A stretch of 64,000 nucleotides of DNA from Flavobacteriaceae bacterium (GCA_029238215.1 JAQWGN010000007.1:62001-126000), one strand, 5' to 3'; shown: positions 9,801 through 18,432, numbered from the stretch's first letter. Made by a program: numbers and translations. Notes: generated from the sequence alone by a model not told the origin.

Positions 9801-10293
9801 TCATTATTTTGAAATTAATGCCGGTATTGGTGCACATAAGTCTCCCGAACTTTACGGGGCATTTCCAACCGATCCATATTCACACACGCCAGGTGGAAAA
9901 GGAGCACAACAACCAGGGATGACCGGACAGGTAAAAGAAGATATTTTATGCCGCTTTGGCGAGCTGGGTGTTCGTGTACAAAACGGGGTTTTAGGATTTG
10001 ATCCGACCATTTTACGAAGCGAAGAGTTTTTACAAGAACCTCAAGTTTTTCACTATGTAGATGTAACCAATACAGCGAACACAATTCAATTAGGAAAGGA
10101 TACTTTGGCTTTTACATATTGTCAAGTGCCTGTTGTTTATAAGAAGGCGACAGAACCCTCAATTGAAATTAGTTTCAATTCGGGGGAGTCTAAACACATT
10201 ATTGGAAATCAGCTTACTAACGAATTAAGTACTGCTATTTTTAAACGAAAAAACAGCATTAATAAAATCACAGTTTCCGTAGTAAAGGACTAA
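6811..10293 (+). CDS. GH149-like beta-1,3-glucan phosphorylase, cytoplasmic
   Basis: The protein has 1160 residues and no signal peptide. The start is TTG at 6811: an in-frame TAA at 6784 closes the frame upstream and no ATG occurs before 6952. Length and layout fit GH149 (GH94-related (alpha/alpha)6 phosphorylases of about 1100 residues). The segment GGIWMNTQRPEWNDANNAL includes D662 in WNDAN as the likely general acid by analogy with GH94. GH149 enzymes phosphorolyse beta-1,3-gluco-oligosaccharides to glucose-1-phosphate. Position between GH16 and GH17 genes agrees. It would act on imported oligosaccharides in the cytoplasm and save ATP. Family assignment is from recall of the motif pattern and context, not a search. 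Confidence 0.7.
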   Translation: MQNIKEPFTKDDAIFLGDYSSQFSTKEVRGEQITRNGEIFYKISNVDAMRPFFMSIVSNSNHWMFISSKGSLSAGRKDSNNALFPYYTDDKITEAAAITGSKTLCIVATAQKKYLWEPFSDRYEGVYSLTRNLYKNSYGNKIIFEEINHDLKTSFTYEWNSSDKFGFVRKSSLNNIGSEPLTINVIDGIQNILPYGVEEALQNSSSNLVDAYKKCELEADTGLGIYSLSAIIVDKAEPSEALKANVVWSLGLDHSKKLISSLQLDAFRKGHPISQEEDIRAEKGAYFLCDEFTLAADSSKKWMLVANVNQTISDIVQIKEQLLNNESLADEVAYDVENGSKHLVELVGASDGIQLTNDRLRNIRHFANTMFNIMRGGIFDKNYQIEKADFTQYIAKANRKVFKKKAPLLETLPELFDAHHLKELAANDDDQNFKRLCFEYLPLKFSRRHGDPSRPWNKFSINTRTEEGTKILDYQGNWRDIFQNWEALALAYPEFIEGMIHKFLNATTFDGYNPYRVTKDGFDWETIEPDNPWSYIGYWGDHQIIYLLKFLEFIEAYYPNKLGEYFNQDLFVYANVPYRIKSYQEILKDPKNTIDFDFENEERIQLKRDEIGVDGALLRDQSVFIYKVNFIEKILATVLAKMSNFIPEGGIWMNTQRPEWNDANNALVGNGVSMVTLYYLRRFLRFFENVVTNTACDDVAVSNELAVFFNKISSGLAQHKPLLNGSISNEDRKQIMDVLGEAGSNYRSTIYKNRFSGDKQTISKQDLISFMSNATAFLEHAIDANKRNDNLYHAYNLMTLESDKAVRISHLSEMLEGQVAVLSSGYLSAKEALEVLDGLKASALFREDQYSYILYPNKELPRFVNKNTIPQDKVEASGLLTKLLADKNTAIISKDKRGEYHFNGNFNNANSLQEALKSLPKNYTDLVQKETTYIEQLFEAIFDHKSFTGRSGTFYGYEGLGSIYWHMVSKLLLAVYEITEKAIADNEDTTLIGRLFDHYFEINAGIGAHKSPELYGAFPTDPYSHTPGGKGAQQPGMTGQVKEDILCRFGELGVRVQNGVLGFDPTILRSEEFLQEPQVFHYVDVTNTANTIQLGKDTLAFTYCQVPVVYKKATEPSIEISFNSGESKHIIGNQLTNELSTAIFKRKNSINKITVSVVKD

Positions 10294-10335
10294 TGATTTT
10301 ACGACAAAAGAAATTAATCAGGTTGCTAGAATAGC

Positions 10336-11616
10336 ATGAACACTTTAAGAAATATCGGACTTTTTGGTTTTTTCTTAAGCATTCTATTTATTGTTGCTTC
10401 CTGTACTACACAGCATTCAAACATGAAAGACAACACCATTACAGCTGCGGATATTTTGGGAAATCCTGATTACCCTGCAATTTCTTATGGAGGATACAGA
10501 GGAAAAACAAGGGATATTCAACCAACTATTGAGGAACTAAAGGAAGACTTAAAAATCCTATCTGCAATGGGAATCCGTATCCTTAGGACGTATAATGTGC
10601 AATTGCCACATGCATCTAATATTCTTAAGGCTATTAAAATACTTAAAAGTGAAGACCCCGATTTTGAGATGTATGTTATGTTGGGCGCATGGATTGATTG
10701 TTTAAACGCTTGGACGAATCAGGTAGTAAATCATTACGTTGAAAGTCCAAATAATGCCGATGAGATTCAACGCGCAATTGTTTTGGCGAATGAATATCCC
10801 GATATTGTAAAAGTTCTTGCCGTAGGCAATGAAGCCATGGTCAAATGGGCAACTAGCTACTATGTGCAAGCAGATGTGATTTTGAAATGGGTTAACCACC
10901 TTCAACAGCTAAAACAGGATGGTTCATTACCCCAATCCTTGTGGATTACAAGTTCTGACAATTTTGCTTCTTGGGGTGGCGGAGATAGCGAGTATCACAA
11001 TGCGTCACTAGAAGCCTTGGTAGCTGCTGTAGATTATATTTCTATGCATACCTATCCGTTTCACGACACCCACTATAATGCTGGATTTTGGGAAGCTAAC
11101 CCTGAGGATGTTGAGGGACAGTCTCAACTCGAACAAATTCAAACCGCTATGTTGAATGCACGGGATTATGCCATTGAGCAATACACGAGCGTTAAAAATT
11201 ACGTTGAAAGTTTAGGAATAGAAAAACCAATTCATATTGGAGAAACAGGGTGGGCAACTATATCTGGTGGTTTTTATGGCCGTAAGGGCTCACATGCCGC
11301 AGATGAGTACAAGCAAGCATTGTATTATAAGTTTATGAGAACCTGGACCAATGAAAACAACATCGCATGTTTCTTTTTTGAAGCCTTTGATGAGCGCTGG
11401 AAAGATGTCAACAACTCGAAAGGATCTGAAAACCACTTTGGACTATTTACGATTGACGGTAAAGCAAAATACGCTCTTTGGGATCTAGTTGATAAAGGGG
11501 TGTTTGATGGGCTTAACAGAAAGGGAAACCCTATTACTAAAACCTTCAAAGGAAGTACAGAAAATCTGTTTGTTTCGGTTATTCCTCCTATACTTTTAGA
11601 ACCAAATCTCAATTAA
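10336..11616 (+). CDS. GH17 beta-1,3-glucanase lipoprotein
   Basis: The protein has 426 residues with a lipoprotein signal ending VASC. The GH17 barrel shows AVGNEAMVKW with acid/base E166 and HIGETGWAT with nucleophile E303; YGGYRGKTRDI and ILRTYN near the N terminus are also typical. It is inferred to be surface or periplasmic and to act on linear beta-1,3-glucan or GH16 products, as exo- or endo-enzyme. It lies 42 bp after the phosphorylase and 9 bp before the GH30 gene. It belongs to a different GH17 subgroup from the two later GH17 domains in this locus, being longer and secreted. Confidence 0.85.
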   Translation: MNTLRNIGLFGFFLSILFIVASCTTQHSNMKDNTITAADILGNPDYPAISYGGYRGKTRDIQPTIEELKEDLKILSAMGIRILRTYNVQLPHASNILKAIKILKSEDPDFEMYVMLGAWIDCLNAWTNQVVNHYVESPNNADEIQRAIVLANEYPDIVKVLAVGNEAMVKWATSYYVQADVILKWVNHLQQLKQDGSLPQSLWITSSDNFASWGGGDSEYHNASLEALVAAVDYISMHTYPFHDTHYNAGFWEANPEDVEGQSQLEQIQTAMLNARDYAIEQYTSVKNYVESLGIEKPIHIGETGWATISGGFYGRKGSHAADEYKQALYYKFMRTWTNENNIACFFFEAFDERWKDVNNSKGSENHFGLFTIDGKAKYALWDLVDKGVFDGLNRKGNPITKTFKGSTENLFVSVIPPILLEPNLN

Positions 11617-11625
11617 AACTGTCAC

Positions 11626-13104
11626 ATGAAAAAAAGCATCCTTTTAACACTATTTATTATGACGTTTTCATGCACATCAAATAAACCTAAAATTGAAGTT
11701 TATGAAACTTCTGAAAGCGGCAATAAATTAACGTTAGTCTCTGCTTTCGAAGCGGAAGAAAATGTCACGACAATAGCCCTAGATATAACTACTGAATTGC
11801 AAACCATTACAGGCTTTGGAGGGGCTTTTACTGAGTCTTCAGCTTACCTTTTAAATCAAGTGAGCAAAGAAAACCGAACACGTATTTTAAACGCATATTT
11901 TGCCAAAGAAGGTGCCAGATATTCGCTCACTAGAACTCACATGAACTCTTGTGACTTTTCACTTGATAATTATTCCTACACGCCTATTGCTGGGGATAAA
12001 AACTTAGAACATTTTTCTATTGAAGAAGATAGAGAAGATCTCATCCCCATGATAAAAGAGGCAATGGCTATTTCAGAAGACGGATTTCGCTTGTTTGCTT
12101 CTCCTTGGACAGCAGCTCCATGGATGAAAGATAACAACAAATGGGTAGGCGGGAAATTACTTCCTGAGTATTATGATACTTGGGCATTGTTTTTTTCCAA
12201 GTACGTAGATGCTTACAAAGCTGAAGGCATTGATATTTGGGGATTTACTGTAGAAAATGAGCCTCATGGAAATGGCGAAAATTGGGAAAGCATGCATTAC
12301 TCCCCGGCAGAAATGACTCATTTTGTTCAACATTATTTAGGGCCCAAGCTTGAATCAGAGGGCAAAGGAGCGATTAAAATTTTGGGATATGATCAAAATC
12401 GTAGCGGTGTTTCAGAATGGGTAGATGCTATGTATAAAGACGAAGCATCATCTAAGTATTTTGCGGGAACCGCCGTGCATTGGTATGACAGCACTTACGA
12501 TTATTTCCCAGAAGCCTTACAGTATGCTCACCAAAAAGCACCTGATAAATTGTTGATTCAAACCGAAGCCTGTATAGACGCCGAAGTTCCTGTATGGGAA
12601 GACGATAAGTGGTATTGGAAAAAAGAAGCAACCGATTGGGGATACGATTGGCGTGAAGCTGAAAAAAAATACTTACACCCTAAATATGCACCTGCCAATC
12701 GCTATGCTCGGGATATTATTGGTTGCCTAAACAATTGGGTAGACGGCTGGGTTGATTGGAATATGGTTTTAGACACCAAGGGAGGGCCAAATTGGGCAAA
12801 CAACTGGTGTATAGCCCCTGTAATTGTTGATACAGATAAAGATGAAGTTTACTTTACGCCACTTTATTACATTATGTCACATTTTAGTAAGTTTATTCGC
12901 CCTGGCGCAAAAATAATTGATTCAAAAATTTCTGACCCTCAACTTATGGCAGCAGCAGCAAAGAACCCCGATGGGAGTATTGCAGTTGTTGTTTTTAATG
13001 AAAGCAAGACTCGAAAAAGTTTCAAACTAAACCTAAATCAGCTTAGCAAAAACATAACAATAGAACCCCAAGCAATACAAACGATTGTGATAACCGATCT
13101 CTAA
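11626..13104 (+). CDS. GH30 beta-1,6-glucanase/glucosidase, lipoprotein
   Basis: The protein has 492 residues with a lipoprotein signal ending FSC. The TIM barrel carries the acid/base E212 in FTVENEPHG and nucleophile E314 in IQTEAC; ITGFGGAFTE near the N terminus is the GH30 entry motif. The C-terminal ~70 residues form the usual side beta-sandwich (PDGSIAVVVFNES). GH30 enzymes of this type in flavobacterial laminarin PULs remove or cut beta-1,6-linked glucose branches, which fits branched laminarin. It ends 10 bp before the transporter gene. GH30_1 or GH30_3 membership cannot be decided by eye. Confidence 0.85.
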   Translation: MKKSILLTLFIMTFSCTSNKPKIEVYETSESGNKLTLVSAFEAEENVTTIALDITTELQTITGFGGAFTESSAYLLNQVSKENRTRILNAYFAKEGARYSLTRTHMNSCDFSLDNYSYTPIAGDKNLEHFSIEEDREDLIPMIKEAMAISEDGFRLFASPWTAAPWMKDNNKWVGGKLLPEYYDTWALFFSKYVDAYKAEGIDIWGFTVENEPHGNGENWESMHYSPAEMTHFVQHYLGPKLESEGKGAIKILGYDQNRSGVSEWVDAMYKDEASSKYFAGTAVHWYDSTYDYFPEALQYAHQKAPDKLLIQTEACIDAEVPVWEDDKWYWKKEATDWGYDWREAEKKYLHPKYAPANRYARDIIGCLNNWVDGWVDWNMVLDTKGGPNWANNWCIAPVIVDTDKDEVYFTPLYYIMSHFSKFIRPGAKIIDSKISDPQLMAAAAKNPDGSIAVVVFNESKTRKSFKLNLNQLSKNITIEPQAIQTIVITDL

Positions 13105-13114
13105 AACCGAAACC

Positions 13115-15469
13115 ATGAAAAATCAACCACATACTGCTCATGCTACTAAAGTTCCTATGGGTCAAAAAATCGCCTTTGGTTTTGGAATGTTGGCGAATCA
13201 GATGTTTCCTGCCATATTGGGAATTTTTATGGTTGTTTTGGTTCAAGACTTAGGATTTCCAGGGTGGATGTGGTCACTAATTTATTTTTTCCCAAGAATA
13301 TTCGATTCTATAACAGACCCAATTATGGGCTTTATCTCTGATAATACAAAATCGAAATGGGGGCGTCGTAGACAATATGTTTTCTTAGGTGGACTCTTGA
13401 TGGGTATTGCATATATTTTTATGTGGCAGTTGTTTAAAGAAAATTCACTCAACTTTAATTTCTGGTACTTCTTTCTTTGGTCAGTGATTTTTTACTTAGG
13501 CCTTACCTTGTTTAGCGTACCCTACGTAGCTATGGGCTATGAGATGAGTGATGATTTTCACGAACGTACAAGTATTATGGCTATTGCTCAATGGATTGGT
13601 CAATGGGCTTGGGTTATTGCTCCTTGGTTTTGGGTCATTATGTATGACCCCGAATGGTTTCCTTCGGCTGAAGTGGCCGTGCGTGAACTGTCTATATGGA
13701 TAGCGATTCCATGTGCCATTTGTGCAATGATTCCTGCATTTTTTATCAAAAGCAAGTCAACCCTAAACGAAAACTATGAGCCTCTCAACAGGGCTAACAT
13801 AGGGAATAGTTTAATGAAGATTTACTACAGTTTTGTAGCGGCCTTTAAAATTAAAGAGTTTAGAAAACTATGTGGAGCTACCTTTTTAATTTTTAACGCA
13901 TTTAACACTGTTGCAGCACTAACTTTTTTTGTGATTGTATTCAAACTCTTTAATGGAGATGCTGAGGCAAGCGGTATATGGGTTTCATTATTTGGATGCT
14001 TGGGTGCCTTGGGGACCACCTTCATTGTTATCCCTGTAATTACTAGGATGTCAAAAAGATTTGGCAAGAAAAAAGCGTTTTTATTATCACAAAGTATTTC
14101 TATCATTGGCTATATTATGCTTTGGTTCTTATTTGTACCTGGCAAACCATGGATGTACATAATTGCCCTTCCATTTTTCTCCTTTGGAATAGGCAGCTTG
14201 TTTACCATTATGATGTCTATGACTGCAGACGTAATTGATGTGGATGAGTTGAATACGGGTTTGCGTAGAGAAGGTCTTTTTGGTGCAATTTATTGGTGGA
14301 TGGTTAAGGTTGGCTTTGCTATTGCAGGAGCACTTAGTGGAGTGATTATCGCATTAGTTGGTTTTAATCCAGATTTAGCAACAACCGATCAACAATCAGC
14401 AGTTGATGGCTTACATGCATTTTTCTGCTTCTTTCCATTAGTAGGAACACTTATTGCAATGTACATCATGCGCGACTACAACATTGATGAAGAGCGCTCA
14501 AACGAAATTAGAGTACAGCTTAGAGAACGAAAAACCACCCAGAAATCGCTTACTTCTTTTTATCAAGTCAGAAAATTACAACAACTGACAGGCGCCAATT
14601 TCAATAATGCATTATCCTCAGATACAGACTTTAGCCGTATCGAAAGTGTACAACAAGCCAAGCTGTTCAAGGAAACCTTGGACAAAGGACTGCATGGATT
14701 ATGTTTTAGCCCATACACAGAAAACCAAAATGTTGGGGACACGCTTACAGATGCCCAAGTCAAGAAACGTATGGATATTGTTGCACCCTATACCAAATGG
14801 ATTCGCTCGTTCTCCTGTACACATGGAAATGAGCTTATTCCCAAAGCAGCAAAGGCAAGAGGATTAAGTACTATGGTTGGTGCTTGGATTGGCAAAGATA
14901 CCGAGGAAAACGAAAAAGAAATAAAAGCGTTGATAAATCTCGTTAGCCAGAATCTAGTAGACATCGCTGTTGTGGGAAATGAGGTATTAATGCGCGATGA
15001 ACAAAGTGAGGAGCAAATAATTGAATATATAGCACAAGTAAAGAAAGCAAACCCTAACGTTACAGTAGGTTATGTAGATGCCTATTATCAATATATCCAA
15101 CGTCCAAAACTAGTCGAAGCTTGTGACGTGATTTTAATAAACTGTTATCCTTTTTGGGAAGGATGCAAAATCGAATCATCAACGGCTCACCTTAAAGAAA
15201 TGTATGCGGCAACAAAAAATGTAGCTAATAACAAACCAGTTATCATCACAGAGACTGGATGGCCAAGCGAAGGCAATAGTGTGGAAGCTGCTAACCCATC
15301 TAAGGTAAACTCCATGCAGTATTTTGTAAATGCCAATGGTTGGGCAGAAAAGGAAGGGGTGTCAGTATTCTACTTTTCTTCATTTGATGAGTCTTGGAAA
15401 GTGCATCATGAAGGAGATGTTGGAGCGCGTTGGGGCATTTGGGATAAAAATGAAAAATTAAAATATTAA
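13115..15469 (+). CDS. MFS (GPH-type) sugar transporter fused to a C-terminal GH17 domain
   Basis: The protein has 784 residues. Residues 1-455 show 12 hydrophobic segments and the cytoplasmic loop DNTKSKWGRRRQ typical of glycoside-pentoside-hexuronide:cation symporters. Twelve segments and the positive loop put both ends in the cytoplasm. A charged linker (about 456-505) leads into a complete GH17 domain (about 510-784) with acid/base E623 in VVGNEVL and nucleophile E713 in ITETGWPS. The hydrolase is therefore predicted on the inner face of the membrane, where it could act on beta-1,3-oligosaccharides as they enter. No stop or frameshift lies between the halves. The GH17 part is a paralogue of the next gene, 4 bp downstream. 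Confidence 0.85.
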   Translation: MKNQPHTAHATKVPMGQKIAFGFGMLANQMFPAILGIFMVVLVQDLGFPGWMWSLIYFFPRIFDSITDPIMGFISDNTKSKWGRRRQYVFLGGLLMGIAYIFMWQLFKENSLNFNFWYFFLWSVIFYLGLTLFSVPYVAMGYEMSDDFHERTSIMAIAQWIGQWAWVIAPWFWVIMYDPEWFPSAEVAVRELSIWIAIPCAICAMIPAFFIKSKSTLNENYEPLNRANIGNSLMKIYYSFVAAFKIKEFRKLCGATFLIFNAFNTVAALTFFVIVFKLFNGDAEASGIWVSLFGCLGALGTTFIVIPVITRMSKRFGKKKAFLLSQSISIIGYIMLWFLFVPGKPWMYIIALPFFSFGIGSLFTIMMSMTADVIDVDELNTGLRREGLFGAIYWWMVKVGFAIAGALSGVIIALVGFNPDLATTDQQSAVDGLHAFFCFFPLVGTLIAMYIMRDYNIDEERSNEIRVQLRERKTTQKSLTSFYQVRKLQQLTGANFNNALSSDTDFSRIESVQQAKLFKETLDKGLHGLCFSPYTENQNVGDTLTDAQVKKRMDIVAPYTKWIRSFSCTHGNELIPKAAKARGLSTMVGAWIGKDTEENEKEIKALINLVSQNLVDIAVVGNEVLMRDEQSEEQIIEYIAQVKKANPNVTVGYVDAYYQYIQRPKLVEACDVILINCYPFWEGCKIESSTAHLKEMYAATKNVANNKPVIITETGWPSEGNSVEAANPSKVNSMQYFVNANGWAEKEGVSVFYFSSFDESWKVHHEGDVGARWGIWDKNEKLKY

Positions 15470-15473
15470 TAAG

Positions 15474-16391
15474 ATGTCTTACAGGGAAGGAAAAGTATTT
15501 CACTTAGATGAACTAGAACAAAAACCCGACAAAGGAGTTGGTGTTTTTTTTGATAAATCCAATGAAGATGAACTAAAGGAGCTTTGGAGAAAGACCCTAA
15601 TGTCTGGCATGCACGGTATTTGCTTTAGTATGTACGAAGATTCGCAAAAACCCGGGGATACCATTTCCGAAGCACAAGTAGAACGCCGCATAAAGATTTT
15701 AAAACCATACACAAACTGGATTCGTTCTTTTTCATGTATTGAAGGGAATGAACATATACCTATTCTTGCAAAAAAATACGGTCTTAAAACATTAGTAGGT
15801 GCTTGGCTAAGTGATGATAAAGACAAGAACGAGGAAGAAATCGAAGCGCTTATCCAAATGGCAAATGAAGGTTACGTAGATATTGCCGCGGTTGGAAACG
15901 AGGTCTTATATCGAAAAGAACTTACTTTAGAGGAATTACTGGCCTACATGAAGCGTGTACGTAAAGCAATACCCTCACATATTGATGTTGGCTATGTGGA
16001 TGCGTATTACGAGTTTTCAGTACACCCAGAGTTGGTTGAAAATTCTGATGTTATTTTGTCTAATTGCTATCCTTTTTGGGAGGGATGCCCCGAAGAATAT
16101 GCACTAAATCACATGCAACAAATGTATGGACAAGCCATGGCCGCAGCCAATGGCAAAAAAGTAATTATTACCGAAGCTGGATGGCCTAGCAAGGGCGAGG
16201 CCTTTAAAGGGTCGATTCCTTCAGAAGCTAATGCGATGAAATACTTTATTAATTCTCAAAGATGGGCTAAGGCAACAAATATTGAGTTGTTTTATTTTTC
16301 ATCATTTGATGAGTCTTGGAAAGTTGGTCCCGAAGGCGAGGTTGGTGCATATTGGGGGCTCTGGGATAAAACAGAGACGCTTAAGTTCTAA
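15474..16391 (+). CDS. Cytoplasmic GH17 beta-1,3-glucosidase/glucanase
   Basis: The protein has 305 residues, no signal peptide and a single GH17 domain. Acid/base E143 lies in AVGNEVL and nucleophile E234 in IITEAGWPS. Its closest relative in the window is the C-terminal domain of the preceding fusion protein: both share WIRSFSC, GYVDAYY, NCYPFWEGC, FYFSSFDESWKV and a WDK-x-E-x-LK end. This points to tandem duplication followed by fusion of one copy, or loss of the fusion from the other. It probably degrades short beta-1,3-oligosaccharides in the cytoplasm with the GH149-like phosphorylase. Transfer activity is also possible for GH17. Confidence 0.8.
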   Translation: MSYREGKVFHLDELEQKPDKGVGVFFDKSNEDELKELWRKTLMSGMHGICFSMYEDSQKPGDTISEAQVERRIKILKPYTNWIRSFSCIEGNEHIPILAKKYGLKTLVGAWLSDDKDKNEEEIEALIQMANEGYVDIAAVGNEVLYRKELTLEELLAYMKRVRKAIPSHIDVGYVDAYYEFSVHPELVENSDVILSNCYPFWEGCPEEYALNHMQQMYGQAMAAANGKKVIITEAGWPSKGEAFKGSIPSEANAMKYFINSQRWAKATNIELFYFSSFDESWKVGPEGEVGAYWGLWDKTETLKF

Positions 16392-16416
16392 TAATAATTA
16401 TCATCTTTACCACTGT

Positions 16417-18432
16417 ATGAAAACAACACATCTCCTTTCAGCTTTAGTGGTTTTATCGTTTTTTACCAGCTGTTCTTTACCATCAAAAAAACAGAACGAA
16501 AAAGTAATTTCCGAAAAAGTTACACGTATTTTAGAGCAAATGACCCTCGAAGAAAAAGTTGGTCAAATGACTCAAATTGATGTGCGGTTGTTGGACGATA
16601 TTCAAGACATTAAAACCTATCATATTGGTTCTATTTTAAGTGGCGGAGGTTCAGTTCCAAAAATCAACACACCCAAAGGCTGGCTCGACATGGTAAATGG
16701 ACTTCAAGCAATTGCTTTAAATGGCCGTCTTAGCATTCCCCTTATCTATGGTATAGATGCCGTTCACGGACACAACAATGTATTAGGAGCTACGGTTTTT
16801 CCACACAATCTTGCCCTTGGTGCTGCCAACGATGCTGATCTTGTATATCGAGTTAACAAGGCAACAGCTATTGAAGTCGCAGCAACCGGAATTCACTGGA
16901 CATTTTCGCCTTGCATTACCATTCCTCAAGATCCACGTTGGGGTCGTTTTTATGAAGGCTTTGGTCAAACAACAGAAAGAGTAAATGGACTTACCAAAGC
17001 TGCCGTTTTAGGGTATCAAGATCGATTGACTGAAGTACAAAACAAGCAAGTGGCTGCCTGCGCCAAACACTTTATTGGTGATGGTGCAACGGTATGGGGA
17101 TCAGGAACTCGTTTAGACGGTATACACACCTACATGCTAGACCGAGGTGATGTACAGCTTGACGACGAAACACTTCGTGAAATTTACCTTCCTCCTTATC
17201 AAACAGCGATTGCCGCTGATGTAAAAACTATAATGGCTAGTTTTAATAGTATACTAGGGGAAAAGTGCCATGGGAGTTCATACATATTGACAGATTTATT
17301 GAAAGATGAGCTTGGTTTTAAGGGCTTTGTTATTTCCGATTGGGCTGGTATCGATGAAATTCCTGGTGATTATAAATCGGATGTGATAAACGGAGTAAAT
17401 GCAGGGATTGATATGGTTATGGTTCCGGGTGTTATGAAAGGGCAAAACCAAAAACACTATAAACTTTTTATCCAATTCCTTATTGAAGCTGTGAATGAAG
17501 GCAGTGTCTCCATAGAAAGAATAAACGATGCCGTACGACGTATTTTAAAAGTAAAAATGGAGATTGGATTGTTTGAAGACCCTTATATGGAGGATACGTC
17601 ACTTGATAAAATTGGCTCTAAAGAACACCGTGCCCTTGCTCGCGAAGCAGTGCAAAAATCAACGGTACTTCTAACAAATAACAACATACTTCCATTGGCT
17701 AAAAATGCTTCTATTACCGTTGTGGGATCAGGAGCAAATAATCTCGGTGTGCAAAATGGAGGATGGACTACCGAGTGGCAGGGATTCTTCACCCCAGACT
17801 TTCCCTTTTTAGATATTAATGCTGATGGTGTACTTACGTTGAAAGAATACAACGGTCAACTCCAAAAAATTTATGAAGGAAAATTCGAAGTGAATAGCTG
17901 GTCTGCTTACTTTGAAGAAATAGATTTGGATGGTGATGGAAAAGTTTCGAATATGGACTTTACTAGCTTTATGCGTCACCGTCCGTTACAACCCAATGGA
18001 ACGACCGTGTTGGAAGGATTGCGTGAGGTTGCTCCTGATGCTATTATTACTTATGACCCCAATGGTCTAGCCATTCCCAAAGGCGATATTGTAGTAGCTG
18101 TAGTAGGTGAGTACCCCTATGCAGAAGGTTTTGGAGACGATGCTGATTTGCGAATGAATAAATCGGATTTAGCGGCTATAAAACGCATACAGGAAGCAGG
18201 AAATCCAGTGGTTGTGCTGATGCTTTCAGGACGTCCATTAATGGTACATGAACAGCTTGAGCATTGGGACGCTTTTGTTGCTTCTTTTTTGCCCGGTATG
18301 GCGGGTGAAGGATTGGCAGATGTTATATTTGGAGAATTCAACCCACAGGCAACACTTGGATTTACATGGCCTTCTAGCCCCAATGGAGATGGGGTATTAT
18401 TTAAACAGGGAAGTGGCTTAAACTACAACTAG
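16417..18432 (+). CDS. GH3 beta-glucosidase lipoprotein with inserted EF-hand pair
   Basis: The start is taken at ATG 16417, where a lipoprotein signal ending FTSC begins; the frame is open to 16282 but that stretch overlaps the GH17 gene. The protein has 671 residues. The N-terminal barrel carries the GH3 nucleophile D308 in VISDWAG, and KHFIGDG is the substrate-binding loop. In the second domain, between GGWTTEWQG and GTTVLEGL, where exo-glucanase-type GH3 enzymes normally have a short loop, lie two calcium-binding-type loops, DINADGVLTLKE (from residue 466) and DLDGDGKVSNMD (from residue 503). It is inferred to be a periplasmic or surface exo-beta-glucosidase that frees glucose. Confidence 0.85.
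   Translation: MKTTHLLSALVVLSFFTSCSLPSKKQNEKVISEKVTRILEQMTLEEKVGQMTQIDVRLLDDIQDIKTYHIGSILSGGGSVPKINTPKGWLDMVNGLQAIALNGRLSIPLIYGIDAVHGHNNVLGATVFPHNLALGAANDADLVYRVNKATAIEVAATGIHWTFSPCITIPQDPRWGRFYEGFGQTTERVNGLTKAAVLGYQDRLTEVQNKQVAACAKHFIGDGATVWGSGTRLDGIHTYMLDRGDVQLDDETLREIYLPPYQTAIAADVKTIMASFNSILGEKCHGSSYILTDLLKDELGFKGFVISDWAGIDEIPGDYKSDVINGVNAGIDMVMVPGVMKGQNQKHYKLFIQFLIEAVNEGSVSIERINDAVRRILKVKMEIGLFEDPYMEDTSLDKIGSKEHRALAREAVQKSTVLLTNNNILPLAKNASITVVGSGANNLGVQNGGWTTEWQGFFTPDFPFLDINADGVLTLKEYNGQLQKIYEGKFEVNSWSAYFEEIDLDGDGKVSNMDFTSFMRHRPLQPNGTTVLEGLREVAPDAIITYDPNGLAIPKGDIVVAVVGEYPYAEGFGDDADLRMNKSDLAAIKRIQEAGNPVVVLMLSGRPLMVHEQLEHWDAFVASFLPGMAGEGLADVIFGEFNPQATLGFTWPSSPNGDGVLFKQGSGLNYN

Noticed and set aside
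16282-16416. Longer GH3 start inside the GH17 gene
   Set aside because: A clear lipoprotein signal peptide starts at the ATG at 16417; the upstream part is a shadow of the GH17 coding frame.
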